Part shown: piece by piece, positions 32,259-40,974 of the stretch | Layout: every line of letters starts with the position of its first letter | Numbering within the stretch: position 1 is the first letter of the stretch | Source of the DNA: Pyropia yezoensis | Lineage: Eukaryota; Rhodophyta; Bangiophyceae; Bangiales; Bangiaceae | Assembly (NCBI GenBank): GCA_009829735.1 | Contig: CM020619.1 | Span: forward strand, 2,114,590 to 2,178,589 | Length of the DNA stretch: 64,000 bases | Reading direction: 5' to 3' | Made by a program: the position numbers and the translations under genes | The notes under the pieces: generated by a model | What the model was told of the DNA's origin: nothing | Seen by the model: the letters and a program-made list of their open reading frames with translations, nothing else | Database searches by the model: none

Positions 32259-33635
32259 ATGAGGAGGGGGGTATTCCAAGGGGCTGAACAACTTGTCGTC
32301 CCCGCATCCCTCAAGGGCAGTATCCTTGAGAGGGAGCACAACGCTCCCACGGGTGGACACCTGGGGTCTAGTAAACTGTACCAGACCCTGAGGATCAGGT
32401 ACTACTGGCCGTCCATGGTGGTGGACATCTACAGTTGGGTGGCTGCCTGTACAAGTTGTGCACAGCACCGTCTGATGGAACGGCGGCCTAGTACGGCTAT
32501 GCTATTGTTCCCGGCCAAGGAGCCCTTCGCCGCGTTGGCGATGGACATCCTTGGGCCACTGCCAGTGACCGAGGAGGGCAACCAGTACCTCCTGGTCATC
32601 TGTGACCGCTTCACGAAACTTACGCGAGCGATCCCACTGGCAGAGATCACGGCCATGTCGGTCGTGTCAGCCTTCCTAGATCACAGGGTTGCCGCGTATG
32701 GCATCCCGGATAGTACACTATCGGACAATGGACCGCAATTTGCGTCTGTACTGTTTCAGGGAGTGCTGGATATGTTGGGGGTTAAGGCAAACTATGCCAC
32801 CCCCTACCACCCACAAACTAATGGGCAGGTGGAGCGCTTCAACAAAACTATTGTTAGGCAGCTGCGCCACTATGTGAGTGAGCACGTGAAGACGTGGGAC
32901 CAATACATTTCTATTCTTACTACCGCCTACAATTCGCAGGTTCACTCATCTACCGGGGAAGTACCCCTCGCTTTTGTGACCCCCCGTCGTGTGCGGTCTA
33001 TTGCTGTGCGGCGGTCGCTCCCAGCTAGGGAGGATGGTGGCAGTACGCCTACTCCTACTGAGAGTAAGGCGGAGTTCGCTGCTAGGCTTGAAAACCTCAT
33101 CCCTAAAGTCAGGGCTGAGATGGACAAAGCACAAAAGCGCTACAAGCGTACCTTTGACAAAAAGGTGCGCAATGCTAAGCACGTCCCCGAGCAGGGTGAC
33201 TGGGTGCTGGTACACTCGCACACCCCAACTGGGGGTAAGCTGGTACTCCAGACGAAGGGGCCGTACCAGGTCCTTCGTACTGATGGGCGGCGCTTCACCA
33301 TCGAAAGTGACGATGGGGTCCGCACAGTGAACGGACATGACGTGGTCAAAGTTGCACCACCGCCTGCAGGCGACCCAGCTTGGGCGCGTGCTTTGGAAGC
33401 GTGGCGCCTCCCCTCACTGCCTGCGGCCAAACAGGGCCCGCAGGAGTACGTGTTCGATAAGTTCATCGACCACGGATGGGATGAGGACACTAACCGCCTC
33501 ATGTTGAGGGTGCGTTGGTTTGGCTACAAAGCCAAGGATGATACGTGGGAGTATGTGGAGGACCTTCCCGCTGAGAAGGTCCGGGCGTACTGTGCCCGGA
33601 ATGAGATAGACCCTAACAGCCCTCCCTCAACGTGA
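32259..33635 (+). CDS. element 4 integrase with chromodomain (pol remnant)
   Basis: An intact frame of 458 codons from an ATG at 32,259, although the frame is already open in the LTR. It shows the zinc-binding segment (H and H in HNAPTGGH, CTSC), the integrase core with AMDILGPLP, LSDNGPQFA and HPQTNGQVERFN supplying D, D and E, and a C-terminal chromodomain-like module (LMLRVRWFGYKAKDDTWEYV). No upstream pol domains remain. The ORF could still yield a free integrase if the LTR promoter is active. The start codon is a guess. Confidence 0.88.
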   Translation: MRRGVFQGAEQLVVPASLKGSILEREHNAPTGGHLGSSKLYQTLRIRYYWPSMVVDIYSWVAACTSCAQHRLMERRPSTAMLLFPAKEPFAALAMDILGPLPVTEEGNQYLLVICDRFTKLTRAIPLAEITAMSVVSAFLDHRVAAYGIPDSTLSDNGPQFASVLFQGVLDMLGVKANYATPYHPQTNGQVERFNKTIVRQLRHYVSEHVKTWDQYISILTTAYNSQVHSSTGEVPLAFVTPRRVRSIAVRRSLPAREDGGSTPTPTESKAEFAARLENLIPKVRAEMDKAQKRYKRTFDKKVRNAKHVPEQGDWVLVHSHTPTGGKLVLQTKGPYQVLRTDGRRFTIESDDGVRTVNGHDVVKVAPPPAGDPAWARALEAWRLPSLPAAKQGPQEYVFDKFIDHGWDEDTNRLMLRVRWFGYKAKDDTWEYVEDLPAEKVRAYCARNEIDPNSPPST

Positions 33636-33746
33636 GGGAAGGCCGAGCAACAGTGCCACGAGAGTGCTTCAAGTCGAAGTGGTACGCAGAGTGGCTTTTA
33701 ACTACAGCCCTAACCCTCACACACTCACAACAAAGGCAGCTGCCAA

Positions 33747-35513
33747 CTAGGCACGCATGCTAGACTCTCCCACTCCACGGCCCTCGCCCTCACGTGGAGG
33801 CGAGCGGCGAGACCCACGCCGATAACGGTCTCCACTCGTTGGAAGGGGCGGCGGCTCCAAGTCGGAACCGTCGCGCCCTTCACGGTCGCGCAAGTGGCGC
33901 CGACCGTGGCTACTCTTCTGCCTGGTCTTGCGCGCAAGTTTGCGACGCAGACGCTGGACAGACTCCGTCTCCGACGGGGTAGAGGACTCCGAAACGGAGT
34001 AAGACAACTCGTCTTCCGACACGGAGGGAGAGTGCCGCGAGTGTCGGCGACGACGGCGAGCAGGCGAGTATGCCCGGCTCGCGCGACGTTTGCCACGCCC
34101 AAGTGGGGCTGGCTGGGGCATAATAGCCCCAATGCGAGCCAACTCGGCTGTCATAAACTCCGCCACCGACTCGCAACTCGCGGTCGCCACTGCAGTACGA
34201 ACGCGCTCCTCAAGTTGAGGAGTCTCGGAACTTTGGAGGGTTTCGGTCGACGCGGCCAACCAGGTAATGGTGCGCACCAACGTGGTGATCATCATCTCTG
34301 AGGTTAGAGGCGTGGGCGGTAACACCAACTTGGGGTATACCGTCAGGAGGGTGGCCCGCAAGTTGGGGGACACCGGGGTGGATGACACCACGGCCACGCT
34401 GATCGGGATGTTCCTGTGACGCTGGAGAGGAACAGGAGGAAGCGGAGGGGCACGCCGAGGTGGCGGTACCCGGGTGTAACTGCGACCCCGACTTGGGGCC
34501 CCCGCAGTGGGTTGAGTCATATGGTCATCATAGGACGGCACGGCCATAACTATGGGCTTGTCCGGGGGTGGCGCAGTGTGGCGATCCACCCCCGGGGCAT
34601 ACGGGTAGTCCCCGATGCCCAACCCCTCTCGTAGGACCACATGGCCGTCGTGAAGTTCACGAGCGACCCACACGAACTGGCGAAGTGCGCCATCGTCCTT
34701 GGGCCCACGAGTGGGGCGGCGCAACTTGTGCTCAATGCTCTCCCACTCGATGAACTTATGGAGCCGGAGCATCTCCTCAAGTAGAGTGAGTTGTCCTGAT
34801 GAGCACCCCTCAGCAACTAGCTGAGGGGTGAGCTGTTCCAAACCTTTAATGAGCCGGAGGGGGAGATGCCAGAGCATCCCCCGCCGCTGAACACAAGACA
34901 CCCAGGTCGACATGACCTCGAGGAGCCACTGGGTGGCCAACATGGCCCACACCAGGTGATCAGGGGCAGCCGTCAACATGACGGAGCCGAAGTGGTCAAG
35001 CAACCGTGGCAGCAACGCCGGGAACCCGTAGGGGACCTCAACTTGAGGCCACCACTCGGGCTTCTTCGGATAGTACTGCTCCTTGCTGGCAGCAGACTGT
35101 TGAGGAAACTCAAGTTGAGCCGAGGTCACCAAGTAGGGACCTCGCCGGAAGTCTTTCTCCATCCGCACATCAAAGTGATGAGTGTGCGGATCGGCCTCGT
35201 GGAGGTACGGAGGGCGAGTTGCCACCGCGTCCCAAGTAAAGGTCGGCAAGTCGCCGGGACCCGGGATAGTTCCCCCGCGGTCCACCATGGCCTTGGCACG
35301 CTGAACGTCCTCAACCTCCTCATCGTCCAGGAAGGCAAACTGGTCCGTCCTGAAGCCGGCAGGGAACCCGACCCTACGGGGATACTTCTCCCGTAGGCGG
35401 TCCCATACCCGGCCCATCGCTGCGCCAAGTCGGCCACAGCGAAGAACAGTCAGCCCCTCCTCATAGAGGCCACGCGGGGTAAAACCACCGCCCCAAGGCC
35501 TCACGCGGGACAA
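33747..35513 (-). CDS. element 4 antisense ORF (aORF), intact
   Basis: 588 codons on the strand opposite integrase, ending 111 bp from the integrase stop. In the N-terminal half the motif EWWPQVEVPYGFPALLP, then APDHLVWAMLATQWLLEV and RGMLWHLPLRLIKGLEQL, form a predicted helical core shared with the aORFs of elements 1 and 2. GLGIGDYPYAPG follows, then a Pro-rich stretch, a second helical region, and an Arg/Ser-rich basic C-terminus from about residue 480, suggesting nucleic-acid binding. I cannot assign a known domain. Upstream, an overlapping minus-strand frame (from about 35,680) encodes a Gly/Pro-rich leader that may be the true N-terminus behind a frameshift. Confidence 0.8.
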   Translation of the reverse strand: MSRVRPWGGGFTPRGLYEEGLTVLRCGRLGAAMGRVWDRLREKYPRRVGFPAGFRTDQFAFLDDEEVEDVQRAKAMVDRGGTIPGPGDLPTFTWDAVATRPPYLHEADPHTHHFDVRMEKDFRRGPYLVTSAQLEFPQQSAASKEQYYPKKPEWWPQVEVPYGFPALLPRLLDHFGSVMLTAAPDHLVWAMLATQWLLEVMSTWVSCVQRRGMLWHLPLRLIKGLEQLTPQLVAEGCSSGQLTLLEEMLRLHKFIEWESIEHKLRRPTRGPKDDGALRQFVWVARELHDGHVVLREGLGIGDYPYAPGVDRHTAPPPDKPIVMAVPSYDDHMTQPTAGAPSRGRSYTRVPPPRRAPPLPPVPLQRHRNIPISVAVVSSTPVSPNLRATLLTVYPKLVLPPTPLTSEMMITTLVRTITWLAASTETLQSSETPQLEERVRTAVATASCESVAEFMTAELARIGAIMPQPAPLGRGKRRASRAYSPARRRRRHSRHSPSVSEDELSYSVSESSTPSETESVQRLRRKLARKTRQKSSHGRRHLRDREGRDGSDLEPPPLPTSGDRYRRGSRRSPPREGEGRGVGESSMRA

Positions 35514-36028
35514 CTTGTCCCGCCTCCGGGGGAGACCCCGCCGTCAACCCAAAGCCGGGTGACGCGGGAGTCCCATCCCCCGGAGCGATCGCGGAGCCCC
35601 CGCCGGAAGTCCCGGCGGGTGCTGCACCGTAGGTGGTGTCCTCCATACGCTCATCTAGAGAGTCCGTCTCCACTCCCGGGGTCGCCATGGCTCTCCCCAA
35701 GTTGGGGGGAGACGCTCTGGCTATCTCGGCACGAGACCCGCCTCGATTTGAGGGGTACTCGGATCGTGGGTATACGGGTGGCCTCCCCAGCGTGGGGCGG
35801 CCCAGTGGAAGGTGAAGGGGAGGTGGTGGTGATGGTGAAGTGTGAACTGAGGAGAGCAAGCTGCCGAGTGGGCAAGCTTGAGGAGAGGGGCGGTCAACGT
35901 GACCGCCTCCACATCCGTGTTACGTACTCGATGGGGGACAGCAAGTCGCGCCCCCAACGCCGAGACGTGCGTTTACGCACCCCCTCACAGGGCCGACCGG
36001 GTCGGTCGGAACTGAGGAGAGGGGAGTG

Positions 36029-36493
36029 TGGCAGTATTGACCCCCAGGTAGGGGGGCAACACGTGCCATGCAAGGGGCGGCAGGCCACTAGCCTGATCCG
36101 TTCCTCCCCCTGCATTTGGGTCCATATTCCCTAAGTTTGGGATAGTTAGCTTAGTAGTAAATCCAACTTGGATTTGAGGGTTTTCTGCATTTATCGTCTT
36201 GAATTTTCGTGTGGCCCGGTGGGCAGGTGCTGGGGTGGGAGATTCTGAGTGGCGAGATTCTGAGTGGACCCTGGGGGGATAAGGGGAGGGACAGCGGGGC
36301 TTGGCCCTGCGTCCCCGTCCCGACCAAGAAACTGTTGGACCACACACCATCCTCTTGTTTGTCCGTGGGGGGTTTGCCCCACAACAGGGACAGAGTGTGT
36401 GCGACTTGCACTTCTTCCGGTTCCCCCGACACGGGAGGCAGCCCTTGCACACCGCCCCAACTTGGGTGCCGTGTGTGCTTGTGGTTTTTGCCA
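36029..36493 (+). repeat. element 4 3' LTR
   Basis: A 465-bp copy of the 5' LTR, preceded by the purine tract. Confidence 0.95.
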
Positions 36494-36716
36494 CACAGCT
36501 CGAGGAGCGCCTCGGCGGGTACGTCATCTTCCTGCGGCGCATCTACCGCACGGCCGACAAGAGGTTCGACTACCTCGAGACGAAACAGATGGACCAGTTG
36601 CTGGCGAGGGAGTACGAGCGAGCAGTCCTCCTCCCCACCAACCAGCACCGCGGCACGGCCATGCGCAAGTTCCGCGCCCAGCGGGATACCTACCGCCTCA
36701 AGAACGCGGCATAGGT
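36494..36716 (+). pseudogene. unrecognised ORF tail following the element 4 LTR
   Basis: An open frame emerges from the LTR and ends at the TAG at 36,712-36,714. Its 73 or so residues are charged and probably helical (for example KRFDYLETKQMDQLLAREYE) with a basic end, so it looks like the C-terminus of a real protein cut by the element. It is not similar to the ORF start at 5,193. I recognise no family. Confidence 0.3.
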
Positions 36717-36746
36717 CGCCGCCTACCAAGCCGGGGGCAGCGACCT

Positions 36747-37718
36747 TGTAAGCATCTGCCCCTTAAGTACACGCCTGGAACCCAGGAGATATGGACTGGG
36801 ACCTCTCCTTACATGTCCTGCCCCGCTAACTCCTCCAAAGACAGATCAACTCCCCATTACCCTGGGCGACACCACGCTGTACTCCTGACATTCTGCAAAC
36901 GTCGGCTGGCCGCACGAAGACCGTCGTCAACTCACTGTCGGAACCTGGTCGTGGATGTCGAAACTCGACAACGAGGAACGAGTGACATCGTCGACCAACC
37001 ACGGGAGGACATCCCTGTCTGTGACTGCTAGAACTTTATTCTCTGCGCTGGCCGAAAGCTGGCAATCAAGAACGAGTCACATGATTAACCGACACCGAGG
37101 ACACCACATATCCTCGCTGGCGGCTCAGTGTGATATGACTGGCTCGCCGGCTTTTGGATTGACGGAATTCGGCCAGCTGGCTGGTGACTGGCTGGCCGGC
37201 CAAGGGATTGATTGAATTTGGCCCTGCTGGCCCTTTCAGCAGGTCGGACCTCCCGGCCGACCGGCGTTTGGAGCCGGCTGGTGTGGCGCGCTGGGCGCCA
37301 TCCACGGGACCCCCTTCGTTTCGGGAAAACTGGGGCTGCACTCATTTAGTGCGCACGCCCGCCCATGCTTTGTTCTGAGAGACATGCTTTGTTTTTGGGC
37401 CGTTCTGTGCCTACCGGTGGCGCGACGGGGAAACGCATGCTTTGGGGCACCTCGGGTGCCTCGACGCGAGTATATAGTGCGTGGGTGTCGGCGCCGCCGG
37501 GGGAGAGAAGGGAGGCAACCACAGACACAGACGAAGAACCCCATTTACCCTTTGTGCACTCGATCCTCACCTACGTCGCGACCATCTTCCTCCCCGGACC
37601 CACCCCCATCAAGACCACCGTCCTTTTCCCCGTACCCTGCCGCCCTATTGGCTGTCAGGGCCCGCTGACACCCCCACGAGTACGTTGAGGGCTCTCCGGT
37701 TGTGGGTGGGTCCTCACA
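36747..37718 (+). mobile_element. solo LTR related to element 3
   Basis: It starts TGTAAGCATCTGCC and ends GGGTCCTCACA, the same ends and block order as the element 3 LTR read on its coding strand, but strongly diverged and about 970 bp long. TATATA lies at 37,471-37,476. Three CATGCTTTG motifs lie at 37,364, 37,383 and 37,436 with the same spacing as in element 3. Flanking pentamers GACCT and GACAC agree at three of five positions, compatible with a decayed duplication. Confidence 0.82.
37471..37476 (+). promoter_or_regulatory. TATA box of the solo LTR
   Basis: TATATA within GCGAGTATATAGTGCGTGGG. The same block is conserved in the element 3 LTRs (minus strand at 22,178 and 28,785), although the surrounding sequence has diverged. 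Confidence 0.65.
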
Positions 37719-37924
37719 GACACAGCCGCGGCCGCCAAGCCCAAGCCAAATCCCAAGCCAAAGCCCAAGCCCAAGGCCGACAAGGCGGGCGGCGGCGGCG
37801 GAGGTGGCGGCCGCGATGAGGGCGGCGGCGGTGGCGGAGGTGGTGGCGGAGGTCACGGCGGGGGGCGGAAGCGCGGCCCTCGTGGCGGCGGCGGCGGCGG
37901 TGACGCCGCGGCTGCTGACGCCTA

Positions 37925-39533
37925 GGCTGGATTTTCCGGCCTCGCCGTCTGGGGTGGGCACCCCGGTGCCGACGGGCGCAAGCGGCCAGGCGGACCCAGA
38001 CCCCGCGTTACCGCCTTCGGTGCGTGTACGCCGCCGGTTGGAGGGCTGGCGGCGTATAGGGGCAAGCTCCTGGGTCCTGGATACCTCGACCCAGGGCATC
38101 TACCTCCCATGGACGAGCACCCCTCCCCGCTCGAGGTCCAGGGGGTACTCGACGGCGCCGGCGGACAAGGACTACCTGGAGAAGGAGATCGCGTGCGGGC
38201 TGCGGTGCGGCTTTTACCGTGAGCTGACGGCGGAGGAGGCGGCCCAGGCCCAGTGCATCGTGGGCGCGTTCGTCGTGGCCTCGCCGGGCAAGCAGCGGAT
38301 GGTTATCGACTCCCGTTTGCCCAACGCGTACTTGGCCGACCGACGCTTCAAATACGAGTCGCTTTTCGATCAAGCGCCGCAGCTGCGGCCGGGCGACGCG
38401 TTGCTTTCCTGGGACATCTCGGACGCCTTTTTCCACCTGGAGATCCGCCCGGCGGACCGCAAGTTCCTGTGTGTCACGGCGTTGGGGCGGGTGTTCGAGC
38501 CCGTCGTGATTTCGTTCCGCCTGCGGCTGGCCCCTTATTAGTGGACGAAGGTGTGCCGGCCGGTGGTGGCCGAGCTCCGGCGGCTGGGCTTCCGCATCTT
38601 CACCTACGTGGACGACTTTGGCGGGGCCCCTCCGTCGGCGCCAGGCCAACCGGCGACGCGCGAGGACGCGATCGCGGGCGGGAACATGGTCAGGACCCTG
38701 TTGGCCGACTTGGGCCTCAGCCTACACCCACGCAAAGCGGTGTGGGACGGTCCAGTCACGCTTCCCCTCCTCAGGCACATGGTGGACACGGCGGGGCGTC
38801 TGTGCGTCCTGAAGGCCGACCGAGCAGAGAAGATTATGCGCGCGGCCGGCCAGTTATTGAGCCGGGCCAGTCACCACCGCCGGTGGGTCAAGGCGCGCCC
38901 GCTGCGCAGCTTGGCGTGCCTGGCGGTCTCTTCCTCCCTTTCGGTGCTCTCGGCGCGGTACCACTTACGGGCGCAGTACTCCTCTCTCGGCGACCGCCGG
39001 TCAGGCAACGTTCGCCTCGACCACCAAGGGATGCGGGACTTGCACTGGTGGGCGGCGCTCACCACCCATCCGGGGCTGGGCCGCGCCCTCTGGCCTCCCG
39101 CACCCGCCCCCGTCATGCAAACAGGTGCAAGCTTGGGCGGATGGGGAGCGGTGCTGGACAACACGCTGCCCACACGGGGCTTCCACGCCCCGGTGCGTCG
39201 TGGCGCCCACATCAACCTGCTGGAGCTGGTGACGGTGCGGCTGGGGCTCCAGAGCTTTCAGCAGTTCCTGTCCCGCCGAGACACCTGGTTGCTGCTGAAG
39301 TCCGATTCGACTGTGACCGTCGGCGCGGTCAACTCCATGGCGTCGCGGTCCCCGGCGATCATGGCGGAGCTCCGCAACCTGCACTCCCTGTGCCACGCGT
39401 GGGGCCTCCACATTCGCGCAGAGCACCTCCCCAGCGCGGTTAGCGCGTACGCGGACCGCCTGAGCCGCGAGGGCGACTCCCCGGACTGGTCCCTGCCGCT
39501 GGACACCTTCGTGGAGCTGGAGGCGCGGTTCTG
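37925..39533 (+). pseudogene. DIRS-like reverse transcriptase and RNase H
   Basis: One frame with a TAG at 38,539-38,541 and ending at the TGA at 39,531. Reverse-transcriptase blocks include KQRMVIDSRLPN, motif A SWDISDAFFHLEI and the catalytic FTYVDDFGG. The TAG falls between SFRLRLAPY and WTKVCRPVV, in the conserved segment before the palm Asp pair. RNase H follows, with SLGGWGAVLD, INLLELVTVRLGL and LLKSDSTVTVGAVN. The DIRS-type RNase H end AEHLPSAVSAYADRLSR is clear. Confidence 0.88.
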
Positions 39534-39540
39534 ACCCAAC

Positions 39541-39939
39541 GCGGTGGACTGGTTTGCGACGGAGCTGAACGCCCGCTGCGGGCGCTTCTATTCCAAGGAC
39601 TGGGCGCCGGGGTGCGAGGGCGTGAACGCGCTCGCGCACGACTGGTGCACGGAGAACGACTGGGCTAACCCGCCGTTTCACTTGATGCCGGTGGTGATCG
39701 ACAAGGTGCTGCGCCCGGGCTGCGCGCTCACCCTCGTGGCGCCACACTGGACGGCGCAGCTTTGGTACTGGCGGGCGGTCGAGGGGTGCACCCAGCAGCT
39801 GAGATTGCCGCCAATGGAGGGCCGCTCCTTCCTCAGCAGCCGCCACTCCCCGGCGCCAAAGCCGGCCTGGGGCGTGGACGTCTTCCGGTTCGAGGCGCGG
39901 CCCCCCCTGCCCCCGCCCCGTTGCGCTTTGAGCGCCTGA
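39541..39939 (+). CDS. DIRS-like adenine-methyltransferase-type domain
   Basis: The frame continues the RNase H frame after one stop. It begins VDWFATELNARCGRFYS and has the catalytic-type motif NPPF (in DWANPPFHLMP) followed by LTLVAPHWTAQLWYW. Such a module sits between RNase H and the recombinase in many DIRS elements and resembles N6-adenine methyltransferases. Here it is probably no longer translated. Confidence 0.75.
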   Translation, partial: AVDWFATELNARCGRFYSKDWAPGCEGVNALAHDWCTENDWANPPFHLMPVVIDKVLRPGCALTLVAPHWTAQLWYWRAVEGCTQQLRLPPMEGRSFLSSRHSPAPKPAWGVDVFRFEARPPLPPPRCALSA

Positions 39940-40974
39940 TCGCCAAGCACGCGGGCCGCCGTCTGGGTGCCCACGAGGGCGCCCAGCGGGCCCGCGCGCT
40001 CCTGGCCGCTGCCTACACGCTGAACACCAAACGCAACTACATGACGGCGTGGGAGCGCTTCCAGTCCTACTGCACTGGTGCCTGGCTGCGGTCCTTGCCC
40101 GCCCACTACACGACGGTGGCTGGCTACGTCAGCTGGCTGCACACGGGCGGCACCGTGTCGGCCGACTCGATGGGGTCGTATCTCTCCCCGGTTGACACGG
40201 TCCACGAGCTGGCGGGATACCCTCCCCCGACCGCCCACCAGATCTTCCCCCGCCTCCGCATGGGCTACCTCCGCCTGTCGACCGCCCGCGCGGGAAGCAT
40301 GCCGCTGTACACCGCCCCGCTGCCCGCGGACGTCATCCAGCAGGCGCTGGCCCTCGGGACGAAAAACTCGACGACCGAGCAGCGGAGGGTGTGTGCTTGG
40401 TTGGTGCTTGCGTTCCTGATGTTTAACAGGCCGGGTACGGGCCGCCTCCATGCGGGAGGCCGACATGACCTTCACGCCGCAGGGCCTCCGGGTCCAGCAG
40501 GCGTTTGACAAGAGCGACGGCCGCACGCGCTCCCGCTCTGCCTTCCTCGTTGCGGTGCACGCGCACGTCTACTGGTTCGACGCCCCGCTGCGCTTCCTGC
40601 TTGAATTCCACCGGCACTACCTCGCTGCCGGCGGGTCCCCGTTCGCGCCCATCTTTGCGGCGGTGGGCGACAGCCCTGGCGCCCGCGTCACCTCCCACTG
40701 GTTGCGGCTGGTGCTTGGCTAGCTGGGCGCGTCTCCCCCCGTTGGCGTCCGCTGGTCGGGAAAGTCGCTGCGCAGTGGCGCTGCGTCGGCCGCCAACGCT
40801 GTCGGCGTGCCCCTCGCTGTCGTTGCCGCGTACATGGAGCACTCGCAGACGGCGGTCACCGCGCGCAGCTACATTGACGCGCGCTTCCTGCCGACCGCCG
40901 CGGCCTGGGACTTCTTCGGACGGTACATCTCCGACTGGTCTGGCATCCCTGGCCCCGTCCGCAAGGGTGGTTAG
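39900..40974 (+). pseudogene. DIRS-like tyrosine recombinase, frameshifted
   Basis: The N-terminal SAM-like part includes AYTLNTKRNYMTAWERFQSY. A frameshift near 40,435 moves the reading to another frame with DMTFTPQGLRVQQAF. A TAG at 40,720 follows VLG. The catalytic end is visible as KSLRSGAASAANAVGVPL, AAYMEHSQTAVTARSYID, holding the Arg, the usual GH position (here EH) and the Tyr nucleophile in SYID. It replaces integrase in these elements by recombining a circular intermediate into the genome. Confidence 0.85.

Larger units (their letters stand above)
31757..36493 (+). mobile_element. element 4: internally deleted LTR retrotransposon with integrase and antisense ORF
   Basis: Two 465-bp LTRs, TGGCA...TGCCA, differ at one visible position, so this is the youngest insertion here. 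The internal part has a primer-binding site but no gag, protease, reverse transcriptase or RNase H: only about 50 bp separate the primer site from the zinc-binding segment of integrase. Integrase plus chromodomain on the + strand converge on a long minus-strand aORF. A purine tract GAGGAGAGGGGAGTG precedes the 3' LTR. The flanks show no matching 5-bp duplication (AACCG against CACAG), so post-insertion rearrangement is likely. Confidence 0.9.
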
